Positions 36,337 through 45,635 of a stretch of DNA of 64,000 nucleotides are shown piece after piece (the first letter of the stretch is position 1; every line of letters begins with the position of its first letter). The position numbers and the translations under genes are program-made. The notes under the pieces were generated by a model that ran no database searches, was not told where the DNA came from, and worked only from the letters and a program-made list of their open reading frames with translations. Source of the DNA: G020348385 sp964410125 (GTDB taxonomy: Bacteria; Acidobacteriota; Aminicenantia; Aminicenantales; Aminicenantaceae); assembly GCA_964410125.1 (NCBI GenBank), contig CAYPGQ010000007.1:1-64000 (forward strand), written 5' to 3'.

Positions 36337-37578
36337 ATGAAGAAACCGAATTTTCAAGCCCAGTGTCTTATTCTGGGATTGATTTGTCTTCTTGTCGTAT
36401 ACGCTCCCGCTTATTCCGGTCAATCTAAAGGAATCCTAACGGTCCGCAAGATCACCTTCGAGGGATTGAAAAGGACTCGAACGAGCGCTGTTAAACATAT
36501 CGTCAATGTCAAAGAGGGCGATCCCTGGACGGATGAAACACGAGATCTTATGGAGCGCCGCCTCAATAACTACGGAACCTTTCAAAACATAATCCTCAAG
36601 GAAAACGTCGATGGAGATTTTGTGGACCTCCTCATCCATCTCGAAGATCGCTGGACACTCTTTCCCATCCCGATCGTAACAACAGGAAGCGGTTCATCCT
36701 ATGGTTTGGGACTCTTCGAGAGGAATTTCTTCGGCACGCAAAAAACGGCCGGGATGATCGCACTCATCAAAGAGAAAAATCCGCGGTTTTTTGTTCTCTA
36801 CAGTGATCCACATTTCCTGTCATGGGACTGGGAGCTCACCTTGATCGGGGGATATCGGGATGACATCATCACCGATTTTGAGGAAGAAGTAGTCTCTGCA
36901 GGGGCGCTTGTCCGGTACAGGTTCGATGATTTTGTTTCTTTCGGTGGAAGCTACAGATACAATAATGTCAAACACAAGGGCGGTGAGCTGACACCTGTTG
37001 ACGGCAAATCTCATTCCCTTAGCCTTGATTTTCTCTATAACCGTCTTTATTACGATGAGGATTATGTGGATGGTATATCTTTAGGTCTCAGTCTTCAAAG
37101 AGAATTATGGTTTTCGGATTTTGACTACACTATTGCCGGCCTGAATGTTTCTCTTTACAAAAAGGCTTTTTTCCATCACACGCTCGCACTCCAGAATGTC
37201 CTTTCCATGAGCTGGAATGCTCCTTATGGTTATACATTTATCCTGGGAGGGAAAGGGGGCCGGGGGACCTTGCCGGTAAAGGGTTATGATGACAACGAAT
37301 TCCTTGCCGATCAGGTGTTATCGGGAACGCTGGAATATCGGATCCCATTCTTTACATCGCGGGCATTCATCCTGTCAGCGGTGGCATTTTTCGACTATGC
37401 GTTTTTTTCTGAGCAGCTCGATCGTCTTTTCTCCTCTGAATTTATCCACAGTTATGGAATTTCAGTCCGTCTGTACTTACGCAGACTGGCGCTTCCCGCT
37501 TTCCAGCTCTATGCAGCCTATGTTCCAGACAAGGGTAGCTATGACATCGGTCTGATGATCGGGATGTCTTTCCGATAG
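36337..37578 (+). CDS. BamA/Omp85-like outer-membrane protein with one POTRA domain
   Basis: 413 residues: signal peptide (about 1-26), one POTRA domain (about 30-105: LTVRKITFEGLKRTRTSAV ... NYGTFQNI ... VDLLIHLEDRW) and a beta-barrel to the C-terminus (SGTLEYRIPFF; MIGMSFR, with terminal Phe-Arg). True BamA has five POTRA domains and about 800 residues, so this is a short Omp85 relative (TamA, FhaC or patatin-barrel type in layout), probably moving a specific substrate across or into the outer membrane. It follows an exported protein of unknown function that could be a partner. Confidence 0.8.
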   Translation: MKKPNFQAQCLILGLICLLVVYAPAYSGQSKGILTVRKITFEGLKRTRTSAVKHIVNVKEGDPWTDETRDLMERRLNNYGTFQNIILKENVDGDFVDLLIHLEDRWTLFPIPIVTTGSGSSYGLGLFERNFFGTQKTAGMIALIKEKNPRFFVLYSDPHFLSWDWELTLIGGYRDDIITDFEEEVVSAGALVRYRFDDFVSFGGSYRYNNVKHKGGELTPVDGKSHSLSLDFLYNRLYYDEDYVDGISLGLSLQRELWFSDFDYTIAGLNVSLYKKAFFHHTLALQNVLSMSWNAPYGYTFILGGKGGRGTLPVKGYDDNEFLADQVLSGTLEYRIPFFTSRAFILSAVAFFDYAFFSEQLDRLFSSEFIHSYGISVRLYLRRLALPAFQLYAAYVPDKGSYDIGLMIGMSFR

Positions 37579-37688
37579 TCGAATGTTAAGAAATAAGCTG
37601 GGACTTATGAGTGATTGGATTTGTTAAATTTATGTCTTTCAACCACCTATGTCCGTTCGTTTGTATTCGAGATCGGGTTTTGATGGCG

Positions 37689-38810
37689 TCAGGTTCTGAA
37701 AACGCTGGCAGGTTCGAGTTTTGAAATCCGCCGCATGGCAAATACAGCTCCTCCAAGGGAAATCAAAATAGTCAAAATGAAAAATCCGATTTTTATCCCC
37801 AGGCTATACTCGAACAAAACACCGGAATTAGCGATTCCTTTGCGAAAGCCTTCGATCAAGAGGATGGCTATGCCATAGGCAAAAAAAGCGAAAAATAGGG
37901 CTTGGGCTAAAATCAGATTCCGGATAGTGGAGTTTTTGGCTCCGATGGCTTTAAGGGTGCCGTAATCCCGGAGCCTGTCCACCGCTGCAGAATACATTGT
38001 CAGCCCTATGATGACAATTCCGGCAAAGGCCGCAAAAATGATCAATGTGCCGATGGAAAATGCAATCCCGCTTGTTGCCAGAATTGTTGACACGGTCTCC
38101 CTGGAAAAATCTTGTTTCAGCCAGGCCTTTACTCCAAAAATGCTGGCATCTATTTGATTCCTGACAGCAACCAAATCGGCTCCTTTTACTACATCCACAA
38201 GAAATGCACTGGCTTTGGTCGACGGCACCTTTCCCAGCTTGCGGGCCCGATCGATTGTGGTAAAGATATAGGTCGCCCCAAATCCGCGGACTCCCCTGGT
38301 TTCAACAGCGATAAAAACCCGATGTCCGTTGATTTCAAATTGTGTGCCTTCCCTGGCATTATTCAGGTTTTTGCTGTCGAATTGATCGGCGGAGACGGCA
38401 CTTTCTTCCAGCAAGTCTTCATATTTTCCTGATAGAATGCCCCACGGGCCGCCCCGAAACTGAGGCGGTTGGGCACCGATGACGGAAACCGGGGATGTTT
38501 TCCCTCCCTGAAATTTTGCCGTTCCCCCAGATATGACCAGGGGATAGGCTTTTTTCACTCCGGGAAGGGATTCCAGCTGGTATCCGATACGTACGTCTAT
38601 CTGCCCCAGGGAATTGACGTTGGTGGTCCGGTTGTCTACGACCCAAATATCGGCCTGAGTATTATCGACCAACGAGGACATGGCCCCTGTTAGAAACAAA
38701 AAAATCCCTGCCTGCTGTCCGACCAGGAAGACAGATATTATAATGCCGATGATGACCCCGATGGATTTGGGTTTGTCGTAGCGGATAAATCGCAGAGCAT
38801 ATCGGAACAT
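37689..38810 (-). CDS. ABC transporter permease, DevC/MacB-type
   Basis: A 373-residue inner-membrane permease with four spans: one near the N-terminus (about 15-40), then a periplasmic domain and three spans in the C-terminal third. The FtsX motif RLRDYGTLKAIGA is present. It is the third gene of the operon with an ATPase and a membrane-fusion protein, 16 bases after the latter. The set matches DevBCA or MacAB-type tripartite exporters, which work with a TolC-like channel; none is in the window. Confidence 0.9.
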   Translation of the reverse strand: MFRYALRFIRYDKPKSIGVIIGIIISVFLVGQQAGIFLFLTGAMSSLVDNTQADIWVVDNRTTNVNSLGQIDVRIGYQLESLPGVKKAYPLVISGGTAKFQGGKTSPVSVIGAQPPQFRGGPWGILSGKYEDLLEESAVSADQFDSKNLNNAREGTQFEINGHRVFIAVETRGVRGFGATYIFTTIDRARKLGKVPSTKASAFLVDVVKGADLVAVRNQIDASIFGVKAWLKQDFSRETVSTILATSGIAFSIGTLIIFAAFAGIVIIGLTMYSAAVDRLRDYGTLKAIGAKNSTIRNLILAQALFFAFFAYGIAILLIEGFRKGIANSGVLFEYSLGIKIGFFILTILISLGGAVFAMRRISKLEPASVFRT

Positions 38811-38826
38811 TTGATAAGGTCCTATC

Positions 38827-39798
38827 TCATTGCTTGATTTGGATCACACATTCCACCCGGCTGCCGTAAAGGATGGACGCATCGGGAGAGAGCCGGATAA
38901 CGATTTCTCGGACGCGCCTGTCTTCCAAGTCTCCCACATCATCAGCAAACAAAGATTTTTTTCTTAAATAGGGACCGGCGAAAGTGACCGTTCCTTCCGC
39001 AATGGATTCTGTCATCCCAGGATATCTGATCAAGGCCTTTTGGCCTTTTTTTACGTATTCAGCAAAAAGTTCGTCGATTTCACAACGGGCACAGAGCGGG
39101 CTTTCTGGAGCGAAAGTGCCGATTTGGCTTCCCGCCGAAACATACGATCCTATTGTCACATCCAAAGAAAGAATCTGGCCATCCGTAGGTGCAACCAGGA
39201 ATCTTTTTTCAAGTTCGGCTTGAGCCAGCTTCTGATCAGCTTGAAACTCCTTCACGGAATCTTGGGCAGTGATGACATTGGCTTCCAGGCGTTTAATTTC
39301 CTCCAAAAGCGATTCATATTCGGTTCTTGTATTATCCAGATAAGACTCGGTTTGTGCATTTTTTTCAAAAAGGCTTTTTGCCCGCTCATAGGTGATCTTT
39401 GCGTTTTCTGTCCGGATTTTAGAGGCGGCAAGAGCGGCCTCTAAGGCCTTGATTTCTGAAAGCTGGGATTTGAGGCGTGCTTTGGACTGTTCGAGCTTTG
39501 CTTGCTCGACCGCATGTGTCAGGTCAATAATCACTCGACCTGCGGCGATTTCATCTCCGGCCAGATAACGAAGCGCAGTGATGAGTCCGGAGCTCTCGCT
39601 GCTCAGGTCCAAAAGCCTCAGCTCCGGCTCTATCCGGCCGATCCCGACAATTCGGACTGGCTCAGTAACAGATTGTGGGGGAAGGGGTGTTTGATTCTGC
39701 TCCTTGGATCGGCATCTCCAAAAACCAAGAGCTAAAATCATCAAGAGATAAATTAGCAGAAGCCTATTTCTTTGGAATAATTTTTTCATCGTTTTCAC
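38827..39798 (-). CDS. HlyD/DevB-like membrane-fusion (periplasmic adaptor) protein
   Basis: 323 residues. An N-terminal anchor (about 12-28) leads to a barrel-sandwich (lipoyl) half, a long coiled-coil hairpin (about 90-195, many Lys/Glu/Ala heptads such as KARLKSQLSEIKALEAAL) and the second lipoyl and beta-barrel part (LVAPTDGQILSLDVTIGSYV). It links the inner-membrane permease to an outer-membrane channel. It starts inside the stop of the ATPase gene (ATGA). Confidence 0.92.
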   Translation of the reverse strand: MKTMKKLFQRNRLLLIYLLMILALGFWRCRSKEQNQTPLPPQSVTEPVRIVGIGRIEPELRLLDLSSESSGLITALRYLAGDEIAAGRVIIDLTHAVEQAKLEQSKARLKSQLSEIKALEAALAASKIRTENAKITYERAKSLFEKNAQTESYLDNTRTEYESLLEEIKRLEANVITAQDSVKEFQADQKLAQAELEKRFLVAPTDGQILSLDVTIGSYVSAGSQIGTFAPESPLCARCEIDELFAEYVKKGQKALIRYPGMTESIAEGTVTFAGPYLRKKSLFADDVGDLEDRRVREIVIRLSPDASILYGSRVECVIQIKQ

Positions 39799-40541
39799 TT
39801 ATCCTCGGGATGATCGACAATTTTCCCATTTTCTAGATGGATGATACGGTCGGCGTATTTTTCCAAACGTGGGTCATGGGTAACAACAGCCACAGCCTTC
39901 CCGGCATCGGCTAATCCTCTGAGCTCCTGGAGTATAACCTCGATGGATCGGGAATCCAGCGAAGCTGTTGGTTCATCACAGAGAATGATGGATGGATCAG
40001 AGACCAATGCCCGGGCAATCGCCACCCGCTGCTGTTCTCCGCCTGAAAGTTGTTTGGGGACAGACCTTCTGCGGTTTCCAAGCTCAACCCACTCTAGAGC
40101 TTTATGGACTTTTTGCTTGATGGCCTCCTTCGGAAGCTTGTTTAGTACAAGGGGAATTTTGATGTTTTCTTCCGCACTCAGGGGAGCCACTAGGTTGAAG
40201 TTTTGGAAGACGAATCCGATCTGCTCCCGACGAAGTTTTGCAAGTTTTTTCTCATTCAAGTCTTTCGTGTTGATTTTGTTGATACACACACAACCATCGG
40301 TGGGGTATAGTACACAGCCCAGAAGAGATATAAGGGTTGTTTTTCCTGATCCCGAGGGGCCGATTATTAATAGAAGCTCGCCTTTTCGGATTTTCAGATC
40401 TGTCTTATGGAGGGCGATGATCTCGATATTCCCGCTTTTGAATTTTTTGGCTGCACCGATCAACTCCGCCACAACGGTTTTCTCCCGAACTTGATGAGAA
40501 TAAACATCTTCTTGGGAGAGAACATCATCATTTTTCATCAT
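39795..40541 (-). CDS. ABC transporter ATP-binding protein, DevA/MacB/LolD-type
   Basis: About 248 residues. Walker A GPSGSGKTT, Q-loop (FVFQNFNLVAPLSAEENI), signature LSGGEQQRVAIARAL, Walker B IILCDEPTASLD and switch His (VVTHDPRL) are all intact. It is the energising subunit of the three-gene exporter. The ATG at 40541 is chosen from two adjacent ATGs without a good site; a TTG at 40568 behind no better site is the alternative. Confidence 0.93.
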   Translation of the reverse strand: MMKNDDVLSQEDVYSHQVREKTVVAELIGAAKKFKSGNIEIIALHKTDLKIRKGELLLIIGPSGSGKTTLISLLGCVLYPTDGCVCINKINTKDLNEKKLAKLRREQIGFVFQNFNLVAPLSAEENIKIPLVLNKLPKEAIKQKVHKALEWVELGNRRRSVPKQLSGGEQQRVAIARALVSDPSIILCDEPTASLDSRSIEVILQELRGLADAGKAVAVVTHDPRLEKYADRIIHLENGKIVDHPEDK

Positions 40542-41137
40542 CAAATTTTGCTTGAACCTTTGATTCAATGACGCTTTTTGGCATTATAGCTAAAAACAAA
40601 AAATGGGGCAATCAAGATCATCTATAGAATTCCAGACAAGACACTGCAATAAGGGATTTCGACTTCTTATCAATTTCTTGGCTTTTAGTTGCCCACTAAA
40701 GTTCTCAGATTTGAATTTTTGGAACATGAAACCTTATCACGTGCCTCATCAGAGGGATGGTGTGACCGAAAATTTTGCTATTTAACCTCAGATGACCTAC
40801 CCCTTTAATAGCGGACCAGGTGTTATTTTAGAATTTGGTCTTAGTGAGCTCGGTTTCAGGATTCGAACCTACGGCTTTCTGATTCGTAGTCAGACGCTCT
40901 ATCCAGAGGTGATAGGGGCCAACAGGCTTGTTTTAAGTCTCACCGTTAAGCAGAAGTAGGCAGCTTTAATCAATTACTGTCACCTATACGTCACCGATTT
41001 GGTGTGTGGGGAGTGGTCTGCTTGTCCTATTGCAGCTCCACTTTACTCCACTCCAAAACAAAACCCTTTTAATTGACAGCAGAGCATCATGATTCTAAAC
41101 TGGGGGAAGGGTGTAACGCAGTGCATTGGGGTGGAAC
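40542..41137. other. Gene-free stretch with a tRNA-Arg remnant
   Basis: Between divergent units. Apart from the tRNA-Arg-like sequence, 40970-41000 has TGTCACCTATACGTCACC, a run of the kind found beside tRNA-located insertions, but I see no integrase. No clear promoter can be named. Confidence 0.4.
40845..40909 (-). pseudogene. tRNA-Arg(ACG)-like pseudogene, 5' end lost
   Basis: The anticodon arm TCTGA-CTACGAA-TCAGA (anticodon ACG), half of the D-arm (TGGATAGAGC) and a T-loop TTCGAAT are present, but the 5' acceptor strand and the first half of the D-arm do not match the 3' acceptor. The CCA end reads TCA. Confidence 0.75.
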
Positions 41138-42313
41138 ATGAAGCTAAGAGTTTTGTTTCTTTCTACAATCTTGCTTAGTTTTTCCATAATTCAAATCCAT
41201 GGTTTAGGTCAGGATGTAAAATGGAAAGGCACAATTGAAGAGGAAGATGGGATTAAGGTCATAAAAAATCCAGTAGAGCCATTATATGGAGAAATCACTT
41301 TTAAGTTGGAAGAGGACCTCTCAATAGGAAACGAGAAGGATGAAAATTATTTATTTTACAGGACTTGGCACCTTGCGGTGAATAGACAAGGAAACATATA
41401 TGTTCTAGACGGTGGCAACAAACGTATCCAAGTATTCGATAAAAAAGGGCAATATCTCCGCACCATCGGTCGAAAAGGTCAAGGACCAGGAGAATTTCGA
41501 AGCCCTCAAAATGTTTTCGTTAATGACAAAAACGGAGAAGTTTATGTGGCGGATTTTCGAAGCATTAAAGTCTTCGCCTCGAATGGAAACTATCTAAAAA
41601 CCATTCCATTAGAATCATTCAATCGTTCATATTGCATAAGTCCAGATGGAATTATTCTTGGGGAGATTGACAAAATCACATTTGATGAAAATAACATAAG
41701 AGAAACGAGAAAAATCTTTACATCTTTGAGACTTATTAACAACATGGATGGTTCCGAGACAGCAATTGCTTCCTATCCTGACCAAATCTCGAAAATTATT
41801 GAGGGAAGGGTAGCCAAGTTTAGTCATGGTTATGAGCACAAATTCTATATGTGTGCAATTGGCCCACAAATTTTCATCTATGGATTTTCCTCAGATTATA
41901 GCTTGAATATCATCGATAGCACAGGGAAACTTCTCCTAAAGATTCAAAAAGAAAGCCCTATCCTCTCCATCTTAAAAAAAGAAAAGGACACTGTAAGGGA
42001 GGAATATCGTGATTCTCCGATAAAAAACATAAATAACATCCCATTCCCCAAGCATAAACCACATTTCGGAAAAATTCTTGCAGATGGCGATTGGATTTTT
42101 GTCGAGCATTACAAATCTCCTCAAGAACAAAGTGAAGTTTGGTCTTTGGATGTTTTTAACACTCAAGGTTTCTATCTGTATAAATTATCTTTTCCTCTCC
42201 GTCCATATCTTATAAAAAACGGATACGCTTATTTGATAAAAGTATTAGAGGAGAGTGGTGATGTCCTGGTCAAACGCTACAAAATCAAAAACTGGGAGCA
42301 GATAAAAAATTGA
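41138..42313 (+). CDS. 6-bladed beta-propeller exported protein, copy 1
   Basis: 391 residues. Signal peptide (about 1-22, ending HGLGQ), then NHL-like blades (WHLAVNRQGNIYVLDGGNKRIQ; GRKGQGPGEFRSPQNV; GEVYVADFRSIKVF). The G-QGPGEF motif marks the family of 6-bladed propellers abundant in Bacteroidota, Acidobacteriota and Aminicenantes; they bind ligands or partners at the surface and have no known enzyme activity. It is the first of three tandem paralogues. The ATG at 41138 has GGGGTGG in front. Confidence 0.85.
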   Translation: MKLRVLFLSTILLSFSIIQIHGLGQDVKWKGTIEEEDGIKVIKNPVEPLYGEITFKLEEDLSIGNEKDENYLFYRTWHLAVNRQGNIYVLDGGNKRIQVFDKKGQYLRTIGRKGQGPGEFRSPQNVFVNDKNGEVYVADFRSIKVFASNGNYLKTIPLESFNRSYCISPDGIILGEIDKITFDENNIRETRKIFTSLRLINNMDGSETAIASYPDQISKIIEGRVAKFSHGYEHKFYMCAIGPQIFIYGFSSDYSLNIIDSTGKLLLKIQKESPILSILKKEKDTVREEYRDSPIKNINNIPFPKHKPHFGKILADGDWIFVEHYKSPQEQSEVWSLDVFNTQGFYLYKLSFPLRPYLIKNGYAYLIKVLEESGDVLVKRYKIKNWEQIKN

Positions 42314-43425
42314 AGACCATCAAAGTTGGACTAGCACTATTTCTAATATTCACATTTTTTTCCTGTAGCCAAGAAAAAACTGAATGGGAAGGAACAACAG
42401 AAGAAGTGGATGGGGTGACTGTTGTTAAGAATCCAATACAACCGATGTATGGAGAAAATGTTTTTAGTTTGGAAGAGGAATCAACCATCGGAGATGTAGA
42501 AGGAAAAGAAGAACAAATGTTCACTAATATCTTTGATATTGCGGTAGATGATGATGAGAATATTTATATTCTAGATGTAAATCAGAGACGAATTAGTGTT
42601 TTCAACAAAATCGGAATGTACATAAGAAATATTAGTAAGAGAGGGCAAGGACCTGGCGAATTTCGAGCTCCAACACAAATTATTATTTCTCCTAATCGAG
42701 AATTTGTGATATGTGACCCTATGGTAAGAAGACTTTTCTTTTTTTCACTCGAAGGTGTATATAAGAGAGACATTCCGACTTGGGAACATGGAAGACTCTT
42801 AAAAGTAATGCTCGACTCAAAAGATGAAATAATTGGAGAAGTTCCATTGAGAGGAGAAAAGCAAGGTCTTGCATTAAAAAAGTTCAGTTCAGATTTTAGT
42901 GAGCTATTTGACATAGCGAAAAAAGAAAGAGAAAAAATACCCATATTAGAAGTTCTGTCATCTAGGATTGTTTGGTGTGTCTCTGAGACTGATGAAATCA
43001 TCTGGGGAGACTCAGAAAAATATGAAGTCAACATTCAAGATAGGGATGGGAAGTTGGCAAAGAAAATTTTGAAAGAATATGAACCTGTAAGAATTATCCC
43101 AGAAGAACACAGTGAACGAATAGAAAGAAAATTTGGAGGAAGACCGATACCACCTGAGTTTGAACAGGAACTTCCCAAATTTTATCCTGCCTATAAAGCT
43201 TTCACGATGGATAAGGATGGAAGATTATTTATAAGCACCTTTGAAAAAGCCAAACGTGGCGAAGGTTATTATTGTGATGTTTTTGATTCAGAAGGAAGGT
43301 ATATCACCAAGATTCCTTTAAAAACCAATCCTCGTGTTTGGAAAAACAACAAACTTTACACCATAGAAGAAGACGAAGAAGGGTACCAGTACGTGAAAAG
43401 ATACAAATATACCTGTAATTACTAA
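42310..43425 (+). CDS. 6-bladed beta-propeller lipoprotein, copy 2
   Basis: 371 residues starting at a TTG that overlaps the stop of copy 1 (TTGA), with GGGAG about 11 bases upstream. The leader ends in the lipobox TFFSC (about residue 19). The blade motifs are as in copy 1 (FDIAVDDDENIYILDVNQRRISVF; GQGPGEFRAPTQI). The early segment EEVDGVTVVKNPIQPMYGE is shared with copy 1, so the two arose by duplication. It is translationally coupled to copy 1. Confidence 0.83.
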   Translation: MKTIKVGLALFLIFTFFSCSQEKTEWEGTTEEVDGVTVVKNPIQPMYGENVFSLEEESTIGDVEGKEEQMFTNIFDIAVDDDENIYILDVNQRRISVFNKIGMYIRNISKRGQGPGEFRAPTQIIISPNREFVICDPMVRRLFFFSLEGVYKRDIPTWEHGRLLKVMLDSKDEIIGEVPLRGEKQGLALKKFSSDFSELFDIAKKEREKIPILEVLSSRIVWCVSETDEIIWGDSEKYEVNIQDRDGKLAKKILKEYEPVRIIPEEHSERIERKFGGRPIPPEFEQELPKFYPAYKAFTMDKDGRLFISTFEKAKRGEGYYCDVFDSEGRYITKIPLKTNPRVWKNNKLYTIEEDEEGYQYVKRYKYTCNY

Positions 43426-43452
43426 CCCGCCCTACACGGAAGCGGAAGAGCC
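43423..43452. repeat. 30-base short repeat after a stop codon, copy 1
   Basis: It starts at the stop codon of beta-propeller copy 2 and matches 44637-44666 at 27 of 30 positions (shared ACACGGAAGCGGAAGAGCC). Confidence 0.65.
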
Positions 43453-43486
43453 TGGTTGTGGAATTATCAATGATAAGGAATAGAAT

Positions 43487-44635
43487 ATGCAGAAACTAAT
43501 GATGCTTTTTTGCATTTTATCCCTATGCTTTCACTGTGGCCCAAAACAAGAAGAAGTGGAAAGGATTATGGAAGATGGAGTGGAGGTTGTCATCAATCAT
43601 TTAGAGCCATACAAAATTAGTGGAGAAAACTCACTTGTCTTGGAAGAAATTTTCAACATTGATACTGAAGATGATGAAATAGCAAATCTTGGAATTCCAG
43701 ACATATTTGGCTTTGAAGTTAACTCTTTTGGGGAAATTTATATTTTAAGGAACATACAAGGGGAAGGAGATTTTGTCTTCAAGTTTGATGGTAACGGAAA
43801 ACTTATCAAGTCATTTGGACCTCAAGGCCAAGGGCCAGGAGAATTTCAAAATCCCCATCACATTGCTGTAGACCATAAAGACAACATTCTGATTTATGAC
43901 CTGGGGCCTCATATACTTCATAAATATAACAAAGATGGAGTCCTTATTGGTGATTATAAAATGTCAGGAGGAGAGCTGAGAGTTACATCTGGTCCCAATG
44001 AAAACTTGCTTGCTTTAGTACATTCATCAAAACCTGATAAAAATAGAACAATAAATACCCTTATCCTGGAACTCATAAATCCTGACCTTGACGTGTTACA
44101 GGTCCTTGATGAATTTAGCTTTGAGATGAGGCCAGATAAATTCAGAGCAATAGAGCCATTATTCTGTTGGAGTGCATCATGTGAAAATATTTATGTGGTA
44201 AATGAAGATAGAGGATATGAAATTTTTGTCTATGATTTTAATGGCAAATTGATACGCAGAATACAAAAAGAATATAAGCAAATGCCTATCTCTGAAAACT
44301 TCAAGAAGAAGATATTGAATCAATTTCCAGAAGGCATGAGAGAGCAAATGAGCAAAATAGTGTATTTTCCTGAATTCCCTCCTCCAATTCAAAACCTTGT
44401 TGCTGGAGATAATGGATTTCTGTTTGTGTCAACTTTTGAAGAAGGGGAAAATCCTGGGGAATTTTTATTTGATATTTTTAATGAAGATGGTGTCTTTATT
44501 GGCAGAACTAGTTTGAATATTTGGATTTGGGAAGTTCATTTATGGGCAAAAATAGTGGCTAATAGATTCTACTGCCTTAAAGAAAAAAATTCTGGATTTA
44601 GAGAAGTGGTCGTATACAAGATGATTTGGCAATAA
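43487..44635 (+). CDS. 6-bladed beta-propeller lipoprotein, copy 3
   Basis: 382 residues. The leader ends with the lipobox SLCFHC (about residue 18). The propeller includes GFEVNSFGEIYILRN, GPQGQGPGEFQNPHH and HKDNILIYDLG. It is more divergent than copies 1 and 2 but shares the early VVINHLEPYKISGE segment. AAGGAA precedes the ATG. It follows copy 2 by 61 bases containing a short repeat; the same repeat follows its own stop. Confidence 0.83.
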   Translation: MQKLMMLFCILSLCFHCGPKQEEVERIMEDGVEVVINHLEPYKISGENSLVLEEIFNIDTEDDEIANLGIPDIFGFEVNSFGEIYILRNIQGEGDFVFKFDGNGKLIKSFGPQGQGPGEFQNPHHIAVDHKDNILIYDLGPHILHKYNKDGVLIGDYKMSGGELRVTSGPNENLLALVHSSKPDKNRTINTLILELINPDLDVLQVLDEFSFEMRPDKFRAIEPLFCWSASCENIYVVNEDRGYEIFVYDFNGKLIRRIQKEYKQMPISENFKKKILNQFPEGMREQMSKIVYFPEFPPPIQNLVAGDNGFLFVSTFEEGENPGEFLFDIFNEDGVFIGRTSLNIWIWEVHLWAKIVANRFYCLKEKNSGFREVVVYKMIWQ

Positions 44636-44636
44636 C

Positions 44637-44666
44637 TGACCCACCCCACACGGAAGCGGAAGAGCC
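44637..44666. repeat. 30-base short repeat after a stop codon, copy 2
   Basis: It lies two bases after the stop of beta-propeller copy 3 (27/30 matches to 43423-43452). Confidence 0.65.
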
Positions 44667-44676
44667 ATGAGATGAT

Positions 44677-44719
44677 GGTTAACCACATTCTTGCAGCTCC
44701 GGGTCCTGCCGAGAAGCCT
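44677..44719 (+). pseudogene. tRNA-Asn 3' half, degenerate copy T0
   Basis: GGTTAACCAC (anticodon-stem side with GTT), then TTGCAG...GGGTCCTGCC-GAGAAGCC aligns with the T-arm and acceptor of a typical tRNA-Asn (TTGCAGGTTCGAGTCCTGC, CCGAGGAGCCA). Several differences show decay. Confidence 0.55.
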
Positions 44720-44767
44720 GATTTTTTGGGAATATGCCTAATATATAAGAAGTTAACATATGAAGAA

Positions 44768-44923
44768 ATGATGAAAACTGAGGAGTGGAAAACGAAAAAA
44801 TCTCGTCCGTTAGAAGAACGGTTTCCAAAATATATTTTAGACAAACTAAGAAAGGAATATGAAAAGGGAAAGTCCAAAAATGAGACATTCGAAAGTTGGC
44901 TGATTCGAACTAAGCGAATATAA
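44768..44923 (+). CDS. Possible small charged protein
   Basis: 51 residues, charged and helical (EERFPKYILDKLRKEYEKGK), with no strong site and no known family. It lies between two tRNA-Asn fragments. It may be a remnant. Confidence 0.3.
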   Translation: MMKTEEWKTKKSRPLEERFPKYILDKLRKEYEKGKSKNETFESWLIRTKRI

Positions 44924-44927
44924 TCGC

Positions 44928-44965
44928 ACACCACAAAGTTCCAGATTCGAGTCCTGCCCGAGGAG
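44928..44965 (+). pseudogene. tRNA-Asn 3' end, copy T1
   Basis: CAGATTCGAGTCCTGCC and CGAGGAG fit the T-arm and 3' acceptor of tRNA-Asn. The 18-base block CGAGTCCTGCCCGAGGAG is identical to that in copy T2 at 50749-50788. The 200 bases after it show no feature I recognise. Confidence 0.65.
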
Positions 44966-45635
44966 CTGCTCTATACCATACTGCTTTGGAAATGAGTTAA
45001 TTTCCACAACTAATCCAAACTAAACCAAAACAAACGCCAACAGACAAATTTAGTCTGTTCTGGCAGGTTAATGTCCCTGTTGCGTCTCTGGGCTTTTTTG
45101 ATTTGAAAGCGGGCTGATGTCAGCAAAAGGGGGGTTGATGATGAGAACTCTCTCCAGCCCGCCAAAGAGAGCCATTTTTAGTATAGCATATTTTGACTTT
45201 AAATCTTTGCTGAGATATTATTACACCAGCAAAAGGATGGTTAGCAAAATAAAAAGAAGAACATATGAAATTCTGGAAGTTGCTTCACCTGGTGATAAAC
45301 CCAGCCGAATTTTTGATATATTTATCATCTCACTAATCTTCCTGAATGTTGTTGCCGTTGTTTTGGAGACAGTTCAGAATCTTTCAGTACTACACAGAAG
45401 TTTCTTCAGGAGCTTTGAACTAGTTTCAGTCATAATTTTCACAGTTGAATATATTCTTAGGCTTTGGTCTTGCTCAGTAAACCCAAAATATAGAAATCCT
45501 ATCCTTGGAAGATTGAGATTCATGCTCACTCCTCTTGCTCTTATTGACCTCTTTGCTGTGTTGCCTTTCTACTTACCGATGGTGATTAAACTGGACTTGA
45601 GATTTCTCAGAGCAGTCAGACTAATTAGAATTTTT

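Noticed and set aside
40970..41060. Possible integrase remnant near the tRNA-Arg pseudogene
   Set aside because: No frame gives the tyrosine-recombinase motifs; only short similarity to sequences next to other tRNA scars.
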